A DNA stretch of 64,000 nt from Adiantum capillus-veneris. Taxonomy: Eukaryota > Streptophyta > Polypodiopsida > Polypodiales > Pteridaceae. This document shows, piece after piece, positions 45,286-56,608 of the stretch. The notes beneath the pieces were generated by a model. That model worked only from the letters and a program-made list of their open reading frames with translations, had not been told where the DNA came from and did no database searches. Numbering within the stretch: position 1 is the first letter of the stretch; every line of letters starts with the position of its first letter. Both the position numbers and the translations under genes were made by a program. The stretch spans positions 82,009,340 to 82,073,339 of the forward strand of contig CM043971.1 in assembly GCA_014529385.2 (NCBI GenBank), in the 5' to 3' direction.

Positions 45286-46620
45286 GTGAGCTCTCTTCAA
45301 AGCAATAACCTTGTAGGGATTGTTAGCTATCTTGTGACATTCATAGATGACTCTAACAGTTCTTCTAGCTCATCTGACTCGAGCGAAGAGGACAGAAAAG
45401 GCAAAAAGCAAAGAAAAAAGCAATGCTTTGGAAAGGGCAAGAAAAAGGCAAAGAAGCCTAAATCTCGCCCCGTGATTCACAGTACTACAGAAGACTCGTA
45501 TACAGACAGTTCAGACTCTGATGAGGGTAACTTTTATGCAAAGAAGAAGAATTTTTACAAAAGCCAACCAATATGACTTTCTGGAAGACAAAAGCAAGAA
45601 AGTTCGAGAGTTTAAGGAAGGTAGACAGTCAATTAAATTTGACACGTTTTCTGGTTATAGAGATGCTTCGAAGGCTTTGTCTTTTGTACAGCAGTTTGAT
45701 ACTAGGAAGGTCTGGGTATCTCCTTGAAACATAAGGATGAGTCTTCTCTATATTTTAGAAGTTTCTCCCATTAGTCAAAAATCAATCAGGAAATATCAAG
45801 ATTTTATGGATTGACAAGGAGGGAGAATATGTCCCCAAAGAGTTTGCAGACACCTGTGCTAGAAGAGGAATTCAGTGGCAGTCTATCATGCCTTACACAC
45901 ATGCCCAAAATGGATTAGCTGAAAGAACAAATCACACAATTTAGGAAAGGGTCATTGCTATGCTTTCTATGGAAAACTTGACTCAAGGCTTTTGGGCCAA
46001 TGCTATTGACATTGGTTTACATTAAAAATAGATCACCTAGTATGCCACCAAATTACAAGAGTCCAAAGGAGTTGTGAAGCAAGAAACCATATTTTGATTA
46101 TTTACGTGTTTTTGGTTGCGAGGCATATGTACATGTGCAAAAAGAGCTTAGATGAAAGCTTGAACCAAAGTCACACAAATGTTTCTTCATTGGTTATGGT
46201 GCAGATAGAGAGATGGGCTATCATCTCTAGCACCCAAAATCTTGTAAGATCATCAAAAGTTTGGATGTCATATTCATTAGTCTAAGATGCATAAGAAACC
46301 TATTAGATACATGATATACATAAGAGTTGCATTTGAGGATGTTGCCTTAGATTTGATAAAAACTCATAAGTCTAGGAGGAGCATTCCACTAGCAACGCTC
46401 CAAAGAGAGTCAAAGGTAGTAGTCAAGGATTGAGACACTCTAGTCGAGCCTCAAATCTACTTGAGCATTTGCAACCAAGTCTATATTCTATTATGTTGAT
46501 TGAGTGTGGGAAACCATCTTGTTTCCAAGAAGCCATGCAAATGAATGATAAGGACAAGTGGGAGCAAGCGATGCAATCAACTATAGAATCGATTGAGCAA
46601 AATAGGACCTAGGAGCCAGT
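45286..46620 (+). pseudogene. pol: Decayed Ty1/copia element G: integrase to RT start
   Basis: Plus strand. GIVSYLVTFIDDS is the copia integrase core. It resumes after an insertion with TRKVW, LKHKDE, REYVPKEFADTCARRGIQW, MPYTHAQNGLAERTNHTI and VIAMLSMENLTQGFWANAI. The RT lead-in near 46500 reads GKPSCFQEAMQMNDKDKW and then SIEQNRT. Many frameshifts and stops are present. No LTRs were identified. Confidence 0.82.
45355..45700 (+). pseudogene. gag: gypsy gag fragment inserted in copia G integrase
   Basis: This 346-bp block separates codons for FIDDS and TRKVW, which are adjacent in related copia integrases. It encodes a Ser/Lys-rich segment (SSEEDRKGKKQRKKQ, DSYTDSSDSDE) and then IKFDTFSGYRDASKALSFVQ, similar to the gag of gypsy F and B. 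No target duplication or LTR is visible at its edges. Confidence 0.72.
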
Positions 46621-47124
46621 TATATTATTTGCAAGCAAGACAATGTTACCTTGGGGTAAAGGGACGACGTGATCGTAACCCCAACCACACACTCATCATC
46701 CTAACTTGCTGACGTGACTCACCTTATTCTATTGGATAATATATAACAATAAGAAGTGAGCAAGGGTTACCTCACTCTGTAGCTCCATTAAACACGTGTC
46801 TTGTCTCCTGTCTTCACATTGTTCTCACACGCACGCATCCATACATCTTCACTAGGGGAGGCAAAGATATGGCATGTTGAAGTGATTAGCTTTTGGTTTG
46901 ATTTATTGATTATGATCTTTTGTTCCTTGGTATACTTTGATAAAAAAAAATAGGAACTGATTGACCTCAGGTTAGATAGCTAGGCTGAGAAAAACGGCTT
47001 GATGAGAATCTCACATACTTGGATGACAACCTATACAACCTGGTGAAAATAGTTCTTCAAAAGTAAAATCTTGGAATCTCCTTAAAATATTGGGATCAAG
47101 CATGATGAGTTCTTACTTTTTGGT
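46621..47124. other. Unassigned spacer
   Basis: Contains a GGATAATATATAACAATAAG stretch (about 46735-46756) that could be a TATA region of an old LTR, but no partner copy is present. No gene recognised. Confidence 0.3.
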
Positions 47125-47419
47125 TTATATATGACTTGCCTTAAGTAAAAGCATGCCATGCTTCATATGGAGTAAAAGACTGCAAAGCTTTCGTAGGACA
47201 CATGTTAAGTACATAAGTGGCACACATGATAGCCTCAAAACAAAAAGAATGCGGCATACATCGTGCCATTTCTGTAAGTGACTTGTTTTTTCTCTCAAAA
47301 ACACCACTTTGCTTAGGCGTATAAGGCACTGTATGACTAGCCCAAAATGCATTAAATTCATGAGACATATACTCCCCCCTTGGATCGGAACGGATGGGCA
47401 CTGTGGAGTCAGAATCCAA
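47125..47419 (-). pseudogene. pol: copia integrase fragment of the H/I family
   Basis: Minus strand. RGEYMSHEFNAFWASH, VPYTPKQSGVFERKNKSLTE and CATYVLNMCPTKALQSFTP align with 63650-63910 of copia I. It contains short deletions and a frameshift. It stands apart from the adjacent H LTR. Confidence 0.82.
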
Positions 47420-47802
47420 TTATGACAACTGCCAAAAATCTAGCTTTTCTACTTGGGACCTCCTCGACCCTTGCCGAATGGTCAATTGTTGATATAGAAG
47501 TGTTCTATTATGTTGGAGCATGCTACAGTTCAAGTCTCATCTGATTTGGTTGAGCTGACACGCCGCTACGGTTGATTTTTGGCCGTAGGTCTTCATGCAC
47601 TGCTCGGATTCTAGGGTTTTTTCTAAGGGTTTGGACTAGTTACCGATCGTACATAATGGATCATTGATAAGTATAGAACTTAGCCCTCATGTCTTATGTG
47701 AGACAGCGCTGAAAACAGGCAACTGTGAACTCCAAAAAATGCGCGCGAAGAAGGTCGAAGAGCTCTCTTTCTAAAGGCAACAAGTGGAAATGAGGTGATT
47801 TT
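47420..47802. other. Unassigned spacer left of copia H LTR
   Basis: No coding or repeat signal I can name. Confidence 0.3.
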
Positions 47803-48029
47803 TGTTGGAATCAGGGTTGCAGAGAAACGCACACAGCTTGGAGACGACGAAGGAAGCTCAAGGCACACAATAGAGAGTGTGTTCCTTACTATGCAATGGA
47901 AAGATAGATAGCCCTAGAGTGATGGGCATATATACAATGCACGGGGGAAAAAACCTCCTAAAGAGGGAAAAAATGCCCCGGCGGTCCTAGTGTGTTCACA
48001 CACATCACTACCACATGTATATGGTAACA
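47803..48029 (-). repeat. 3' LTR of copia H (227 bp)
   Basis: TGTTGGAATC...ATGGTAACA on the plus strand, matching 61218-61443. On the minus strand it is preceded by a G-rich purine run (CAAGGGGGATT), the polypurine tract. Confidence 0.88.
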
Positions 48030-48104
48030 AATCCCCCTTGGAGTGATGCGGTGAACGAGAGCTGGCACATGAGTAAAGGGAAGTGCCATGCCCTGAGGAC
48101 AGTA

Positions 48105-49140
48105 TCAGTCCACAAAGGGGAGTAAGCCCAAAGCTTTGTGGAAAGCTTCAAGCTTCTCACGAGACAATGACTTTGTAAAAAGATCTGCAAGGTTGTCCTG
48201 TGTTGGCACATAAGCCAAGCTGATCTCTCCTACTGAGAGCCTCTCCCTGACATAGTGGTAATGCACCTCAATGTGCTTTGTATGAGCATGAAAAATTGGG
48301 TTCCTCGCAACTGCCAATGCGCTCTGACTGTCAGTGTAGAGTGTTGGCAGTGTCCTGTCCAACACCCAAATCAGCCATAAGGCGTCTGAGCCATACACAC
48401 TCAACCGTAGCTGTGAAGACTGCCCTATACTCAGCCTCACAACTCGAAGTGGCCACAGTAGGTTGCTTCTTGCTCAACCATGATATACATGAACTGCAAA
48501 GCATGAAACAAAAACCACTTGTCGACACTCGCGTGCCAAAACAACCAGCCCAATCTGAGTCCGAAAAAGCATGTAAGTGTGGCGGCAATGATCCCCCCTT
48601 GGGATAAAACAAGCCAAGATGCAAAGTGCCACTAAGGTAGCGGAAAATCCTCTTGACAGCTTGCCAATGCTTAGACCCTGGGCTATGCATAAATCTGTTG
48701 ACCTGTGAGACTGCAAACTGAATATCCGACCTCGTGTTGCATACATAAATGAGGCAGCCAACAGCAGTTTGGTAAAGAGTGACATCAGCAAGATCGCCAG
48801 CATCATGTAGACTCAACTTCAAACCTGTTTCCATGGGACTTGCAATAGGTTTGCAATCCTCAAGTCCAAACTTACATAGCAATGTCTCTATGTAACTTTT
48901 CTGACACAAGGCAATACCACCATCACACTGCTTAAACTGTATACCCAAGTAATGATGCAACAGCCCCAAATCTTTCATCTTGAAAGTAGCATTCAAATCA
49001 GCCTTAAATTCAACAATATGTCTCTCATTTGGTCCAGTGATCATCAAATCATCAACATAAAGAACCACAATGAGAAGTACATCACCCTCACGCTTTACAT
49101 AAAATGTGCTTTCCGACTATTACAAAAGCCTCGTTTAACA
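48105..49140 (-). pseudogene. pol: copia H RT C-terminus and RNase H
   Basis: Minus strand: catalytic VLYVDDLMITG, KMKDLGLLHHYLGIQ, GCLIYVCNTRSDIQFAVSQV, then RNase H with DSDWAGCFGTRVSTSG, SKKQPTVATSSCEAEYRAV and the end NLADLFTKSLSREKLEAF. A frameshift near 48340-48430 breaks the RNase H. The element is cut at about 49140, where similarity to copia I stops, so the N-terminal RT, integrase, gag and 5' LTR are gone. Confidence 0.88.
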
Positions 49141-49200
49141 TCATCTGTGAAGCGCACTATTATTTTTCACATTTGCTCAATAAAAGAGGCTTAGTATACC

Positions 49201-50765
49201 GTGGTTGGTCTTTATGCAAGTCTCAATGAGGCAAAAATTGCATTATTGTGTAAAGAGCTAGAGGTGAAGATTATGCAAGAGGAAGATGAAATGGACACTT
49301 TTCTTGATAGTATCAAGGATATCACTCAAAAAGTTATTTTTTTGCAAGTGAAGTTATTTCTAGCGATTTACTTGTGCAGATTGGTCTCAATGCATTTCCA
49401 AACTCTTACCAAACTTTTGCTAGTTCTTGGAGACATTTGACCCAAGGAAACCCTCAAGCTATCAAGTTTGATGCATCATGCACATTGCATTTACAAGAGT
49501 CACTTTCAAGAAAGAACAGGGCTAAACAACATGCAATTGAATAGGCTTTTATGATTGCTCAAAGAAAAGGTGGTAAGAGCAATGCAACCACTTCTCATGG
49601 TTCTTCTAGAGTAACTTGTCTAGGAATTCTGGTGAAAAAGGCAAGAAGAAGATGCGTTGCCATTATTGCAAAGGTAATGATCGCGATAAAGCAATGTCCT
49701 AAGTTGAAGTCAGAATAAGCCAAGAAGAAAGAGGTTGGATCTACCACCAATGCAGCTATTGTAGAATCTTCTGTTAATGGAGATCGTGATGTTGATTTAG
49801 ATGCAGAGTGTGCATATAATGCAAAGTGTACTTATGATCCTTTTTTCAATGATGCATGTATGTTAGTTGCTGCATAGTCACATGTTTGGTACTTTGATAG
49901 TGGTGCTACAAAACACATTACTTTGCAGGTCACTTGTGTTCCAACAATGCATCTTATTTGGTCGAGGGAGTTTGAAAGATTGTGTAACTGCTAAGAATGG
50001 CAACTATTTCACACTTGTTGATGCACTTTATATGCTAGAGATAGAAAAAGAACCTTTTGTCTATATCTGCATTTGCAAGACTTGGTCTTGTTGTCAAATT
50101 TGTGAATGATAGATGTACACTTCATGATCTCAGCTTTGATGATGAGATTGTTCCATCTTGCATTTTGTGTCGTGGGCTGTATGAGCTCACTTTGTATGAC
50201 AAGTATGCACAAACTTTTGCAAATGCACTTGTGGATTCAAAGGCAATTTCAATGCCAAACTCTGGCATGCACTTTTTTGGACATTTGAATTTTGCGAGTT
50301 TGCTATGTTTGTAGAAATATGATATGGTTGCTTCTTTGCCACCTCTTGAAGAACCTTCCAAGCATGTTTGTCAATGTTGTATTTTGGGTAAGATGCAATG
50401 TTCAAAGTTTTTAAAGGATGGTTTAGTAAGGACTACATGCAAGTTGCAACTTGTGCATAGTGATGTTTGTGGGCCTATGCAAACTCCATCCTTGGGTAAC
50501 TACCTATACTCTTTGGCTTTCATTGATGATTACTCTAGGCATGCATGGGTGTATCCACCTAAAGCTAAGTCCAAAGTGTTCATGTGTCTCAACAAGTAAT
50601 TTTTTATTAGGACTAAAAATGTCTATAAATGTCCTATGGGCACCCTCCATTTAGATCGAGGGCGGGAATACATGTCTCATGAGTTTAATGCATTTATAGC
50701 TAGTCATGGGATAAAACACCAACATACAAGTCCATATATACCAGGAGTAACACGTGCTATGTAGC
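49201..50765 (+). pseudogene. gag-pol: Decayed copia element M: gag, protease, integrase
   Basis: Plus strand remnants in order: gag (MQEEDEMDTFLDSIKDITQ, then NAFPNSYQTFASSWRHL), a degraded knuckle near 49660, protease WYFDSGATKHIT near 49890, the integrase finger (GHLNFASL... CQCCILGKMQ), core LVHSDVCGPMQTPSLGNY and LAFIDDYSRHAWVY, and REYMSHEFNAFIASHGIKH. Numerous stops and frameshifts. No LTRs identified; RT absent. Confidence 0.82.
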
Positions 50766-51037
50766 ACAAACCAAAGAGGACTATAAGAAAATTGTTCTGC
50801 AAAAATCCACTAAATTCTGCACAAAAGGATGAAATTGCTTGCTTAGTACTGCTTGTAGTGGAAACGAAGGCCAAAATGAGCCCAAATCAAAATGCTAAGC
50901 ACATTGAGCTCTACAAGGACTCCCAAAGTATTATACAACCTATTGACACTCACCAAAGCTCACCCAAATTAGAGAGAGTGAGCAGGGAGTGTTGGCAATG
51001 CTGGCGATTGAAAGAATGCAACCTGCTCAGACACAAT
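50766..51037. other. Unassigned spacer
   Basis: A 101-codon plus-strand frame (50792-51097) runs into the adjacent LTR and has no recognisable domain. Confidence 0.3.
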
Positions 51038-51231
51038 TGTTGGAATTACACACACAACTTGGAGAAAATGAAGAAGCTCAAGGCACACAATAGATAATGT
51101 GATACTTAGTGCACAAATAGAAAGATAAGTTAGCCTTAGAGTGATGGGGGTATATACAATGCATGGGAGAAAAACCCTCGACGGTCCTAAGTGTGTTCAC
51201 ACACATCACTACCACATATATGATGGTAACA
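51038..51231 (-). repeat. Lone LTR of the H/I copia family (194 bp)
   Basis: TGTTGGAATTACAC...TGATGGTAACA. The flanks (ACAAT left, CTTGT right) do not match, so it is not a simple solo insertion; one side has been rearranged. Confidence 0.82.
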
Positions 51232-51512
51232 CTTGTGTGACTTTGGGTCTAGCTTTTTTCGAAGCTCTTTGAGCACATGGGCATATGCCTCACATCCAAA
51301 GACATGCAAATGATCATAATGTGGCTTCTTTTTTAACCATAACTCCTCCGGAATCCGATAATTCAATGGGACATTAAGTGACCTATTAATGATGTATATT
51401 GTTGTCAGTACTACCCCTACCCAAAAACCTTCGGTCAGATTCACCAAGGAAAGCATGGACGTGATTCGCTCGTGAATCATTCGATTCATCATTTCTACAA
51501 CTCCTTTTATTA
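51232..51512 (-). pseudogene. pol: copia integrase fragment L (K-like)
   Basis: Minus strand: GVVEMMNRMIHERITSML, FWVGVVLTTIYIINRS, ELWLKKKPHYDHLHVFGCEA and HVLKELRKKLDPKSHK. It closely follows the same region in copia K (54390-54716). LINE sequence lies on one side and an H/I LTR on the other; the fragment has no LTR of its own. Confidence 0.82.
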
Positions 51513-52263
51513 GGTTTCCAATGGTGCGTCATATTGAAGCTTTGTCATCCATAACTTTTGCTCAACCATTTCAATGTACATTGGTGCCCGTTTGAAATCC
51601 ATACATAGTGATAACTTATCTTCCCTTTGACTGAGATTATCATGCTTAGTTGCTTCTCCACATGCAAGGTCAATACATAAGGTCCGATGGTCTGATTCCA
51701 AGGTCCATTGGCCAAACATAAAACTCTTTATGCAATACGTGATGGCTTCGGAGAGTAGCATATAGTCAATCACACTATTCCCATTATGTTTTATACATGT
51801 AAATCCATTGGTTCCACTCCACAAAGATACACCATTGGCAATGATCATACCCGTGATATTACACATGTGTAAAAGTAACTCTCCATATTGATCCGGCTCT
51901 TTCTCATCCATTGAAGTACGATCATACAAGTGAACTTCCTCCAACTCCCTTTAAATGTATGGCATATCAAATTGTTGAGTATCATGTTGCAATGTTTTTG
52001 TGAGGGCATTTATATCCCCAAATACAATAACATCACCTTCGCCTTTGAAATAAGCAATGTCCTCTTCTAAATCAAAAAATGATTGATCTCTATCCATCCA
52101 AGCATAAAAGGGGGAATCATGATGAGGAATGTAGCAACCGACTACAAAAAATGGGTGCTCTTTTTGGTATCATAATTTTCAGCCATACATAACGTTTGTA
52201 CTTTATCTTTCACAATTGATACAAAATCTTTCAATCCTTTCTTAACCATACATGCTACCCCTC
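51513..52263 (-). pseudogene. LINE J endonuclease, distal part
   Basis: Minus strand continuation of the LINE ORF2 endonuclease after the copia K insertion: VACMVKKGLKDFVSIV, VVGCYIPHHDSPFY, then VIVFGDINA (GDxN box), GMIIANGVSLW, NSVIDYMLLSEA and the SDHRTLCIDL box of apurinic endonucleases. It has one clear frameshift and a stop near 51950. No RT follows; copia fragment L begins instead. Confidence 0.85.
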
Positions 52264-52268
52264 CTTAC

Positions 52269-52467
52269 TGATGAAGCAGGATCTGTGAAGGAGAAGCTGT
52301 GGGCAGGGAGAAAGAGCACACAGACACACGTATGGAAGGGGGTGAGCCAAAGATTAAGGCCCCCAATTATAATGTACACATATATTGAAGAGTGGCTCAA
52401 GTGTACTATACACTTGGGTTAGTAGCAGTTAGATGGGCGGCCAGACATGGCCAGCATAAACCCAACA
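52269..52467 (-). repeat. 3' LTR of copia K (199 bp)
   Basis: TGATGAAGCAGG...AACCCAACA. Next to it, 52468-52590 contains a duplicated copy of the LTR end plus the CCCACT polypurine tract region and a perfect 30-bp palindrome. Confidence 0.92.
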
Positions 52468-52480
52468 ATCTCCCACTCAT

Positions 52481-52510
52481 GGCCAGACATGCTGGCCAGC
52501 ATGTCTGGCC
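52481..52510. repeat. Perfect 30-bp palindrome in copia K
   Basis: Two arms of 15 bp starting GGCCAGACATG, built from the GGCCAGCAT/ATGCTGGCC motif. Lies between the gag-pol stop and the 3' LTR. Confidence 0.9.
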
Positions 52511-52620
52511 AACATGTTGGGTTTATGCTGGCTAGACATGGCCAACATAAACCCAACAATCTCCCACTTGATGGCCAATGTGAGAGGCCAAAAGAGAGAA
52601 TGAATGAGTAAGTCTCTATC

Positions 52621-53880
52621 TTACCCAATGCCCATCAACTCACGACAATGTTGAAACTGATGGTTGGAGAGACTCTTGGTGAGTGCATCCGCTGTGTTTT
52701 CTGACATAGGATTTTTCACTAAGTCAAGGCTTTTGTTTGCCAGGCATTCACGACTGAAGTGATAACGCACATCAATGTGTTTCGTTTTGGAATGAAACAC
52801 TGGACTTTTAGCCAAGGCAATAGCACTTTGACTATCACAGTGAAGAACTGGTAAGCACTGCTTCAATCCAAGATCCTGCATTAGGCGAGCAAGCCAAATA
52901 GCTTCTTTGCGTGCTTCACTCAATGCAACATACTCTGCCTCTGTAGTGGAAATGGATGTACAATCTTGAAGAGCTGATCTCCAAGAAATGGCAAAACCAG
53001 CAAATGTGTAAATCCACCCTGTAGTTGATTTACGACTGTCCACACAGCCAGCATAATCACTTTCTACATATCCCTTAATGGATAACTCTCCATGACCATA
53101 GCATAACTCTCTATCTGTAGTGCCACTCAAGTATCTGAGAATCGACTTGACAGCATCCCAATGCTTTTTACCAGGGTTAGACATAAATCTGCTGACAACT
53201 CCCACTGCATGTGCAATGTCAGGTCTTGTAGCCACCATGGCATACATAAGACTACCACAAGCTGAAGCATAAGGAACCTTAGCCATCGCAGCTTTTTCCT
53301 CAGCAGATTTGGGACAGTCTTTCTTGCTAAGTTTCAAGTATGCAGGCAATGGAGTACTCAAAGCCTTCCCCTTCTGCATGTTGAAACGATCAAGAACCTT
53401 GTGCACATACTCTTTTTGAGAAAGGTACAACAAACTCTTCTTACGATCACGAGTAATGCGCATACCCAAAATGTGATTGGCTTCACCCAAACCTTTCATG
53501 TCGAATTGACTTTTCAGCTTGGTTTTCAAGTCAGCAATGTCCTTCTTAGAATGACCAGCAATAAGCATTTCATCTACATAAAGGATAAGCATAATAAGTT
53601 GTCCATTTGGTTGTCTTTTCACGTAAAGACATGGATCCTCATTACTGCGCTTATAGCCTAGGGAACGCATAAATGCATCAAACTGTTGATACCATTGTCT
53701 CGATGATTGCTTCAAGCCATAGAGACTTTTCAAAAGCTTACAGACCAAATGTTCCTTGCCCTTTAGCACAAACCCTTCAAGTTGTTGCATATAAAATCTC
53801 TTCCTCGAGATCACCATGTAAGAAAGCTGTAATGACATCCATTTGATCAAGCTCCATATCTTCAATGGCAACCAAAGCAA
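52621..53880 (-). pseudogene. pol: copia K RT and RNase H piece
   Basis: A 419-codon frame. RT has LKSLYGLKQSSRQWYQQFDA, an altered catalytic box LYVDEMLIAG (normally YVDD) and YLSQKEYVHKVLDRF. RNase H has YVESDYAGCVDSRKSTTG, SWRSALQDCTSISTTEAEY and HFSRECLANKSLDLVK and ends DALTKSLSNHQFQ. Reading frame is otherwise intact. D to E in the catalytic pair predicts weak or no polymerase activity. Confidence 0.9.
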
Positions 53881-53934
53881 GCAACATTCTTAGGGTCGTC
53901 ATCTTGACCACTAGAGAAAAGATTTCCTGGAAAT

Positions 53935-54192
53935 CTACACCATATTCTTGATTGAAACCTTTAAACGAGCTTTGTAATTCTCAACATTGGATGCAATCTT
54001 CTTCTTGTAAACCCATTTACAAGGCAAAGCTTTCCTACCTTTTGGCAATGGAACAAGTTCCCATGTTTTGTTCTTTGCAATACTAGATAGCTCCCTCTTC
54101 ATAGCATGTTCCCATTGAACCTTATCATTGGCTAGCATAGCCTCTTTGTAACAAGGAGGCTCACCACTATCTGTCAGCAACACAAAGTGCAC
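53935..54192 (-). pseudogene. pol: copia K RT N-terminal piece
   Basis: GEPPCYKEAMLANDKVQWEH, AKNKTWELVPLPKGRKALPC and KWVYKKKI are the usual start of copia RT. A frameshift near 53940 separates it from the main RT frame. An integrase-to-RT linker with a stop lies between 54192 and 54390. Confidence 0.88.
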
Positions 54193-54389
54193 GCCTAGAA
54201 CAAACCGTTCTGGCAGATGTGAGACGTCTTTGAGATCTCCTCGGCTGATCAGAGCTTATACTAGCCTGTGTAGTAATTGGCTCTGGAGCTATTTGTACAG
54301 GAGGTGATACATCGGAAAACGTCACTTTCCGGAATTCAACATCACTGCTACGGATTACAGATTACGTCTCATTGAAGACAACATCACTG

Positions 54390-55013
54390 CTACGAATTAC
54401 TGATCGACTTTTCAGATCCCATAAACGATAGCCAAATTGACCATCTACACCATAGCCATTTCCTGGACTTAGGGTCAAGCTTAGCACGCAACTCCTTGGG
54501 TACATGTGCATAAGCTTCGCAGCCAAATGTACGGAGTTTTTCATAAGACAACTTATGTTCTGACCATAACTCCAAAGGTACACGAAACTGTAATGAAGCA
54601 TGTGGTGATCTATTGATCAAATACACAGCAATGTATAATGCTTCAGCCCAAAACGCTTGCGGTAAATTAGCATGTGATAGCATAGACATAATCCTCTCTT
54701 GGATGGTCCTATTCATTCATTCGGCAACACCATTTTGTGCAGGGGTATAAGGAGCTGTAAACTTGCGTTTAACTCCCCTACTTGAACAAAAGTCTGCAAA
54801 CTCTTTGGAGACATATTCTCCACCATTGTTTGAGCGTAAAGCTTTCAACTTATGTTCAGACTGAGTTTCCACACTAGATAAGAACTTTTTGAAACAAGAA
54901 AAAGTCTCATCTTTAGACTTCATGGCATAAACCCAAACATGTCGTGTTGCATCGTCAATGAATGTAACATAATAAGACGCACCACCATGGGATTTAGAAT
55001 CATAGGCCCACAT
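54390..55013 (-). pseudogene. pol: copia K integrase core pieces
   Basis: ASYYVTFIDDATRHVWVYAM, then LRSNNGGEYVSKEF, where the second catalytic D (normally LRSDNGGEY) is N, then APYTPAQNGVAE, a stop, and MNRTIQERIMSML with QAFWAEALYIAVYLINRS. The first catalytic D (LVHSDLCGPM) is in the upstream frame, which shifts near 55010. Confidence 0.9.
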
Positions 55014-56608
55014 AAATCACTATGCACAAGCTCTAAGGGCTTTCTTTCTTTGTCAAAAGACTGTGTACGGTGTGCTCGTGTTTGCTTACCATATTGACAG
55101 TGTTCACAAAAGGGAAAATCAGAAAATGATAAAGACGGTAAGTAGCCCAAACGAGAAAGAGTTTCCATTCCCTTCTTTGACATATGACCTAACCGGCTAT
55201 GCCACAAAGCACCAGTTGGCAGCTCGGTTACAGAAAGAACAGTGTTCTTGTCAGATACATAAAGAGGATAAAGTGTACCAACTTTAGAACCATGGGCTAA
55301 AATAAGATGACCTTTTGCAATACGCCAAGACTGCTGATGAAAAATGACTTTGTAACCCAAGTCATCAAGACGTCCAACCGAAATCAAATTTCGTGTCAAA
55401 GCTGGAACATGACGCACATTATGTATGGTAAACCTCACCCCATTTTCCATAACCATAGCAATATCACCTATGCCCACAATGTCACAAGAGTAGTTGTCAC
55501 CTAGCGTAACAGTGCCAATGGTTTCCTCATATGTAGTAAACCAATGCCTATGAGGTGTGACATGCAACGAAGCACCCGAATCAAGAATCCATGTATGGGA
55601 CACTTCACCACTAACAAGTAGCTCTGCTGGCATAGAACTCTGCAAAGATAGAGTTTCTTGTGCATCATAAAATACATCATTATTTTCAGTCAACATATTG
55701 ATGTCTTGTGCATCACAATCATCTTGCACTATGTTTAGTTCTTCAATCTTAACCGAACTCTTTGGTTTCTCCTCTTTATCATCATTGTCTTTGCCTTTGC
55801 CTTTGCCTTTACCTTTGTCACGCTTCCAAGCATAACAATCCTTCTTTATGTGACCAAACTTATCACAATAATGGCATTGAACATTGCGACGACCAGGAGA
55901 CTTTGATCTACCCTTTGAAGCATCTCTATTGCCCTCTTTCTTGGATTCACGATTCCAAGAACGACCTTTACGCTGTTTTCCATCCTTTTGCACATAATAA
56001 GCTTCGCCATGATGTGAGCTATCCATAGCCTTGTGGCGCATTTCCTCTGACAAAAGAGAACTAGTGACATCAATGTACACTAGCGTACCATTAGGAGCAG
56101 AGTTACTCACAGCTGTGCAAAAGATATCCCATGAGGGTGGCAACGAACAAAGTAAGAAGATTGCTTTCATCTCGTCATCAATATTGATCCGTTGTGCACG
56201 AATCTGGGCAAATAGAGAATCAAAGTCATTAATATGACTGGCAACACTGGCTGACTCCTTCATGCGAAGGTTAAACAGTTTTCGCATCATGAAAACCTTA
56301 TTACTTGCCGTATCCTTTTCGTAAGTGTTGCATAACTTTTTCCATAAAGCATAGGCAGATTCACATTCTAGCACTGAAAAGTACACTGACTCAACGAGGT
56401 GCAATCTAATAGTAGATCTGCATAGCTTATCAAGCTCCTCCCACTGAAACAGAGTCAAATTCATCTCTTCAGTCCGTGTCGCATAAATAATAGGCAATTT
56501 TTGTTTCTTTTGGACAAGCACATCTTGCATCTGATTCTTCCAAAGCTGAAAATTAGTGCCATCAAACTTCTTTATGCCATAAATGTCACGGTCTTTGCTA
56601 GTAGACAT
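54920..56608 (-). pseudogene. gag-pol: copia K gag, protease and integrase N-terminus
   Basis: A 562-codon frame. Gag begins MSTSKDRDIYGIKKFDGTNF; DFDSLFAQIRAQRINIDDEM and the LCSLPPSW segment follow, then the knuckle CHYCDKFGHIKKDC and a (GK)n run. Protease has TWILDSGASLHVT, the normal D-S-G. The integrase finger is LWHSRLGHMSKKGMETL ... CEHCQYGKQ, ending at LELVHSDLCGPM. The last ~25 codons are out of frame. Confidence 0.92.
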
